Shown: positions 59,901 through 64,000 of the stretch, in pieces
How positions within the stretch are numbered: position 1 is the first letter of the stretch
How the letters are laid out: every line of letters begins with the position of its first letter
Origin: Allolobophora icterica
Lineage: Eukaryota; Annelida; Clitellata; Crassiclitellata; Lumbricidae
NCBI GenBank assembly: GCA_963556255.1
Contig: OY744608.1
Coordinates: 34,063,798 to 34,127,797, forward strand
Direction of reading: 5' to 3'
Length of the DNA: 64,000 nt
The notes under the pieces: generated by a model
The model's database searches: none
Told to the model about the DNA's origin: nothing
The model's input: only the letters and a program-made list of their open reading frames with translations
Program-made: the position numbers and the translations under genes

Positions 59901-61481
59901 AGTTTGTAGTGTATGCTGATGATGCAGTTCTGCTAGCAATCACACTTGTTGTTTAATGTTTAATCAATAAATTCATTCTTCTTACCTCTTGAGGCAAGTT
60001 TTGATTGTTGAATCAAAGGGTCTTAGCTTGGTTCTGTAATGTATGCTGATGATATTGTTCTGCTAGCAGTATCTGCTGCTGTGTTCCTGCCCTACTTGAT
60101 AAATGCAGTGATGTTAGGAGTCAATTTTGCTTAACATTTAATGATGTAAAATCCTGGCGCTTAGTGTTTGGTCCACCATGTGTAAGGCCTCTCAGCCTGA
60201 TATGGATCACTCAGGTGAAATACAGTATGAGTAGTATATTACAGGTTTAAGCAGTTCAGACTTCATGTCTGAGAGATATATTGCTATGCTAAAAAGTTTT
60301 AAATCATGCTTACTTCCTGTAATATCACTCATACGTAGGTGTATAGTTATGCAGACTTGTTGTCCTCGAGACCAAGGTCTTGGTCTCGAATGCACTCGAG
60401 TTCGTTTTTAAAAGTCCTGGTTTTGGTCTTTAGATCAAAAGTCTTGGTCTTGGTCTTGAGGTTTAAAGTCTTGGTCTTGGTCTTGAGGTTCAAAGTCTTG
60501 GTCTTGGTCTCGCAAGACCAAGACCGGCTGTCAATATGAACAGTCATTTAACAAAACTCAAGAATTAAAAAATTACCAAGCCTGTTTGCATCATAGCCTG
60601 CGACAAATACCTACGGACGGATGCAAGTCTTGTTGGTCAGGAAAGCCCATCGGCAGCAGCAACTAAGTCATGTGTCTGGAAGCCCTGCCGATACTTTTTC
60701 TGAAGCCAGACGGTCTGATAAACCATGGGAGGATTTAAAAAAGGCTCAAGATTTGTACATTTACATCCAGTGCTTGAAATGCTAATGTGTGTGCCAGCGA
60801 CTTCAGCACCTGTAAAACGTCTTTTTTCACATGGCAGAATTTTTATGAGGTCCCACAAGGCATGTCCTGGTCAGAAAATTCTGAGCGAATTGGTTTTTTA
60901 TAAAATGCAAAAGGCATTTGGAATTACATTTTGCATAAAGGACTTTAATTGTAAATACGAATTCAGAATTCTCTGCAGTCTGCTTTTAAAGCTAATTTGA
61001 TTGAATAAAATAAAAGACTCATGTTTTCATTAAAATTGTGAATAGTCCGACTTGACAATTTTTGTGTAAGGAAAAGAAGTCTTGGACTGAATGTGATTTT
61101 TTGGGTCTTGGTCTTGGTCTTGAGGTTCAAAGTCTTTGTCTTGGTCTTGGTCTCAAGGTTCAAAGTCTTGGTCTTGGTCTCGAGGTTCAAAGTCTTGGTC
61201 TCGAGGTTCAAAATCTTGGTCTTGGTCTTGGTCTTGAGGTTTAAGGTTTTGACAAGACTGTAGTTATGCAAATGAGTGTAATCCTTTCATTAATAGACTT
61301 CGAATGTCTATAAGAGACAATGTATCCACCATTAGATTTGCATGTATTTACATCTCCATTGTAGGGGTGATTTGAACTTTCTTTTCATTTTGTAAGTTTG
61401 TTTTGTTTTTGTGTTTTGGTTGCACTATTTCAGCAGCCTTGATAAAAATAAAGTATATATATGAATATATATATTGCCGCA

Positions 61482-61565
<84 letters not shown>

Positions 61566-61784
61566 TGCTTTAGTTTGAAAATTATTTAACCATAATGCAT
61601 ATTTATGAGATTATTTTTATTTTCTTTTGTGCAGCAACTCATAGCCGCTTGCTCTGATCAGGACTCCGACTCTTTTGACAATGCTGTCACTGAATTCACC
61701 CGTTTTCTCCACCTCGACACCTGGTACCACAAGCTTCTGCAACGCATCAGGAAGGGACTTGAAGCAGAATATGACTTGAAATAG
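53878..61784 (+). CDS. NAPA: Alpha-SNAP, complete 9-exon gene
   Basis: Alpha-SNAP coats SNARE four-helix bundles and recruits the NSF ATPase, allowing SNARE complexes to be taken apart after fusion. Exons at 53878-53969, 54497-54576, 54999-55115, 55703-55749, 56682-56759, 57606-57661, 58557-58641, 59448-59621 and 61635-61784 join in phase to give 292 residues, against 295 in human. TPR-like helical hairpins run throughout. The N-terminal hydrophobic loop [13 protein letters not shown] corresponds to the human FFSGLFGG membrane-contact loop. The C-terminus ...EYDLK keeps the penultimate leucine known to be needed to stimulate NSF. The ATG at 53878 follows an in-frame TAA, so it is the first possible start in this exon. 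Intron 8 holds a hAT transposon remnant and LINE-free flanks. Beta-SNAP is the only other close candidate and is a vertebrate duplicate. Confidence 0.97.
54497..54576 (+). CDS. NAPA: Alpha-SNAP exon 2
   Basis: Acceptor ttttag, donor gtacgt. Codes for [20 protein letters not shown], human [20 protein letters not shown]. Phase 2 in, phase 1 out. Confidence 0.96.
54999..55115 (+). CDS. NAPA: Alpha-SNAP exon 3
   Basis: Acceptor cttttag, donor gtaagc. Codes for [20 protein letters not shown] and [14 protein letters not shown], human [20 protein letters not shown]. Phase 1 in and out. Confidence 0.96.
55703..55749 (+). CDS. NAPA: Alpha-SNAP exon 4
   Basis: Acceptor tttgtag, donor gtgaga. Codes for [16 protein letters not shown], human [16 protein letters not shown]. 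Phase 1 in, phase 0 out. Confidence 0.96.
56250..56300 (-). mobile_element. tRNA-like SINE head in alpha-SNAP intron
   Basis: On the minus strand A-box-like TGGCAGACTGCTC (56294-56282) and B-box-like GTTCAATACCC (56262-56252). Confidence 0.45.
56682..56759 (+). CDS. NAPA: Alpha-SNAP exon 5
   Basis: Acceptor actacag, donor gtaaag. Codes for [20 protein letters not shown], human [20 protein letters not shown]. Phase 0 in and out. Confidence 0.96.
57606..57661 (+). CDS. NAPA: Alpha-SNAP exon 6
   Basis: Acceptor ttcttag, donor gttagt. Codes for [18 protein letters not shown], human [19 protein letters not shown]. Phase 0 in, phase 2 out. Confidence 0.96.
58557..58641 (+). CDS. NAPA: Alpha-SNAP exon 7
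   Basis: Acceptor gattcag, donor gtactt. Codes for [20 protein letters not shown] then KAIAIYEQ, human SANKCLLKVAGYAALLEQYQ. Phase 2 in, phase 0 out. Confidence 0.96.
59007..59353 (-). mobile_element. LINE 3' fragment with (ACTT)n tail in alpha-SNAP intron 7
   Basis: On the minus strand [20 protein letters not shown] then [20 protein letters not shown] resembles the end of a LINE ORF2 (LRPRxHxxxLP...FxPRxLY); the AAGT repeat at 59007-59022 is its tail. Confidence 0.75.
59448..59621 (+). CDS. NAPA: Alpha-SNAP exon 8
   Basis: Acceptor tttttcag, donor gtatgt. Includes [20 protein letters not shown] and [18 protein letters not shown], human [20 protein letters not shown] and YEELFPAFSDSRECKLMK. 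174 nt, phase 0 in and out. Confidence 0.97.
60352..61260 (+). mobile_element. hAT element, 909 bp, with transposase C-terminal remnant
   Basis: TAGTTATG at 60344-60351 and 61261-61268 is an exact 8-bp duplication. Ends CAGACTTGT and ACAAGACTG are inverted repeats. Arrays of GTCTTGGTCTTGAGGTTCAA lie near both ends. The interior keeps part of a transposase. Located in alpha-SNAP intron 8. Confidence 0.93.
60725..61000 (+). pseudogene. hAT transposase dimerisation-domain remnant
   Basis: The frame gives [20 protein letters not shown] and [14 protein letters not shown], the conserved hATC block (ATSAPSERxFS...LxFLK). The catalytic N-terminal part is missing or broken. Confidence 0.85.
61484..61561 (+). 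repeat. (TA)n microsatellite
   Basis: Long TA run ending 73 bases before alpha-SNAP exon 9. Confidence 0.97.
61635..61784 (+). CDS. NAPA: Alpha-SNAP exon 9: C-terminus and stop
   Basis: Acceptor ttgtgcag, stop TAG at 61782-61784. Includes [20 protein letters not shown] and [18 protein letters not shown]. The conserved penultimate leucine is present. Confidence 0.96.
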   Translation, partial: QLIAACSDQDSDSFDNAVTEFTRFLHLDTWYHKLLQRIRKGLEAEYDLK

Positions 61785-62475
61785 TCTAAAACGATTGTCG
61801 TCAGTTGCCTCATAATAATGCAACTCTATTACATTTTGATGAAGATTGATTTTTGAAAAGAATGTTTTTACTGATTATTTGAATATTTAATTGAAATAAT
61901 TATAACTTGAATAACGTTTACCTTTATTGAGTATTAATTGGCCTGATCAGGCTAGAATAGTTTAGAACTTCATACAGATTTTGTGTGCAATGTGTAATTG
62001 AAATATATTTATACAAAATTTAAAGTTAAGAAGTGAATTTGTTGAATTGCATTTTCTTGTGTTACATTCCACTGGTTTTTGTACTGTATATAATTCGGAT
62101 GGAAATAGAATTTGCTTAACAGCTGACATTATGTAAGACTCAAAATGTATTGCACTTTTTGTGCATTTCTTCGAGTCTGAAAAATATGAAGTCAGTACAT
62201 AGGCCTATTTCATACCAACGGCTGCCTCTCGGCATTGGTGAAGGGACTGCTCTTCTCCGTCAGAGACAGTACTAGGCCTAGACCTATGTGTATTTGATCC
62301 ATGAGTTATTGTATACACGGCACTGGAGAGTTGCCAAGGGTCGTGCCTGTCGACTTCTATGAGATCATTCCTGTCAGGTCAGAACTGAAGCGGAGATCTA
62401 AGAGCAGAATTTAAGAAGAAAACTAATTAACACCTGGAGAAAGACGGGACGGATGAGGCCTGGAGAAGAAAAGAG
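61785..62475. other. Alpha-SNAP 3' UTR and flank
   Basis: No coding sequence seen. AT-rich to about 62210; no canonical AATAAA found directly downstream of the stop. Confidence 0.5.
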
Positions 62476-62483
62476 GACGTGAC

Positions 62484-62662
62484 CAGGGACGTAACTAGCG
62501 TTGGGCTTGGGGGGGCTTAAGCCCCCCCAAACGAAGTTGAAGCCCCCCCAAACAAGTCAAGCCGTTGTATGGTTACGGCTAAAATTCGTATGAACACTGT
62601 ATAAATGTTGCCATGTTCAAGGTTTAAGCCCCCCCAAACGAAAAATCCTAGTTACGTGCCTG
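62484..62662. mobile_element. hAT-type MITE, 179 bp
   Basis: Ends CAGGGACGTAACTAG and CTAGTTACGTGCCTG; exact 8-bp duplication GACGTGAC at 62476-62483 and 62663-62670. Inside are three AGCCCCCCCAAAC-type blocks. Confidence 0.93.
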
Positions 62663-62751
62663 GACGTGACGGATGATCAACGGTCGATATGTGTATATAC
62701 ACACACGTATAAATTAATATATATATATATATATACATACATAATATTATA

Positions 62752-62988
62752 CAGTGCTTTTTTTCTGGGAAACAAGGTTCCGGAACGGAACAATTATGGG
62801 CGGGCTAAAATCCCGAGAAAAACGAGATTGGGGGTTGGGAGGGGCCTCAATAAACACTGAAAACAGTTCAAAACACTTAAATTTAATTAAAATAAATAAA
62901 TTATTGCTTTTATTATAAAATAAATAAATTATTTGTTAGTAGCTGAAAAAAGGTGCCGGAACGCCGTTCCGGCTGAAAAAAAGCACTG
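62752..62988. mobile_element. hAT-type MITE with CAGTGCTTTTTTTC ends, 237 bp
   Basis: Ends CAGTGCTTTTTTTCTGG and CTGAAAAAAAGCACTG are inverted repeats; GTTCCGGAACGG-like sequence follows each. Flanks do not show an exact 8-bp duplication. Confidence 0.8.
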
Positions 62989-63339
62989 CATCATATTTGT
63001 ATAGCAAAAAGAATAGTTTTGCGCCGTGTTTGACCTACAACGCGAACTTAACAGGCGGTGCCGGAACAATGCAGGGTTTCCCAGCCCGATAGATTCGGTG
63101 TCTCATATGGCAGCTCACAATAAATGGACTGGGATTAGCTAGGTCTGTTCGAGCGCGGCCGATCCACCCGACAATGACGATGAAGAGTTACGATTCGTAG
63201 CACGATTATCGACGCTGCAGCCAACAGCGCTCCAATCGATTCGCAACGGCTTCTATCCGGTGAGCGACCGCTGTCAAATGAAACCCACTAAAACAAATCT
63301 TCCATATATCGGTGTCCGACGTATTGTGAAATATGTTCA

Positions 63340-63495
63340 GGAGGAGGAGGAGGAGGAGGAGAAGAGCAACGGGAGGAAGAAGGGCGAGGAAGAGGACAAG
63401 GAAGAAGAGAAGGTTGACGAGAGGAAGTGATGGGGTAGAGACGCAGAGAAAACACGAGTAGACTGTAGAAGAAGGGGAGGAGGACAGAAGATCGT
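63340..63495 (+). repeat. GGA-rich purine tract
   Basis: (GGA)n passing into AGGAAGA-type units. It creates a low-complexity minus-strand frame that I do not regard as a gene. Confidence 0.85.
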
Positions 63496-63504
63496 CACTA
63501 GCGA

Positions 63505-63954
63505 TAATCCTTTCTTTCCTTCCTTTAATTTCTGTCTTTCTTTCTTTTCTCTGGTTATTTTCCTTCATTCTTTCATTCCTGTGTTCCTTTTATCCTTTCA
63601 TCAATCTTTCCTTCATTCCTTCTTTCTTCTTTCCTTCTTCTCGCTTTCCTTCGTTCCTTCATTTATTAATTCATTTCTTCTTCCTCATCTCCTCATTCTT
63701 TTCTACCTTTCTTATTTCCTACCTTCTTCCTTCTTTCCTTTTTTCGTTCCTTCCTTCATTCTTCATTCGTTCCTTCTGTCCTTTCTGTCGTCTTTCGTGT
63801 TTCCCAACTTCCTTCCTTCCTTCCTTCCTTCCTTCCTTCCTTCCTTCCTTCCTTCCTTCCTTCCTTCCTTCCTTCCTTCCTTCCTTCCTTCCTTCCTTCC
63901 TTCCTTCCTTCCTTCCTTCCTTCCTTCCTTCCTTCCTTCCTTCCTTCCTTCTTA
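63505..63954 (+). repeat. CTTC/CCTT simple repeat
   Basis: Degenerate CTTTC/TTCCT sequence becoming a pure (CCTT)n array from about 63811 to 63950, then CTTA/CCTA units to the window edge. Confidence 0.97.
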
Positions 63955-64000
63955 CCTACTTACCTACTTACCTACGCACGTACCTACCTACCTGTCTTCA

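Noticed and set aside
63206..63568. 120-codon minus-strand Leu/Ser-rich frame
   Set aside because: Translation of the GGA purine tract; no splice sites or known domain.

Overview
The window is animal nuclear DNA: AT-rich, with genes split by GT-AG introns, three intron-rich protein genes, and introns and intergenic DNA full of degraded transposable elements and microsatellites. I see no bacterial-style operon, CRISPR array, rRNA gene or canonical functional tRNA. Dystrophin and a JIP3/JIP4 scaffold place it in Metazoa. The retained ancestral zinc cysteines in the ZZ finger and the mix of transposons (hAT, piggyBac, CR1/L2-like LINEs, tRNA-derived SINEs) suggest an invertebrate, probably marine. 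The sequence does not let me name the phylum.

Layout. (1) 1-27749, plus strand: the 3' part of a dystrophin/utrophin gene. Twenty-two coding exons are recognised, covering spectrin-repeat exons, WW, EF-hand-like region, ZZ zinc finger, coiled coil and a C-terminal tail ending in TGA at 27747-27749. The gene enters from beyond the left edge. (2) 27750-33982: intergenic or 3'-UTR DNA between two convergent genes, with a MITE and a tRNA-like SINE remnant. (3) 33983-48303, minus strand: a complete 15-exon gene for a 603-residue JIP3/JIP4-like protein with RH1, coiled-coil and RH2 regions. It stops where vertebrate proteins continue into a long WD40-like half. (4) 48304-53877: intergenic DNA between two head-to-head genes, largely occupied by a 2.1-kb hAT element. 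(5) 53878-61784, plus strand: a complete 9-exon alpha-SNAP gene (292 residues). (6) 61785-64000: hAT MITEs and long CCTT-type repeats.

The three genes belong to different cell systems: membrane-cytoskeleton linkage, kinesin/dynein cargo and JNK scaffolding, and SNARE disassembly. Nothing suggests they work as a unit. The most unusual features are events where repeats touch splice sites: a fourfold tandem copy of a WW-exon donor site, a hAT insertion whose target-site duplication copied a splice acceptor of the JIP gene, and a dispersed repeat that abuts a dystrophin acceptor. Other notable points are the short JIP protein with a PDZ-ligand-like end, a piggyBac-type element nested inside a second inverted-repeat transposon, and dystrophin exon lengths identical to human ones. 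I found no new multi-gene system.
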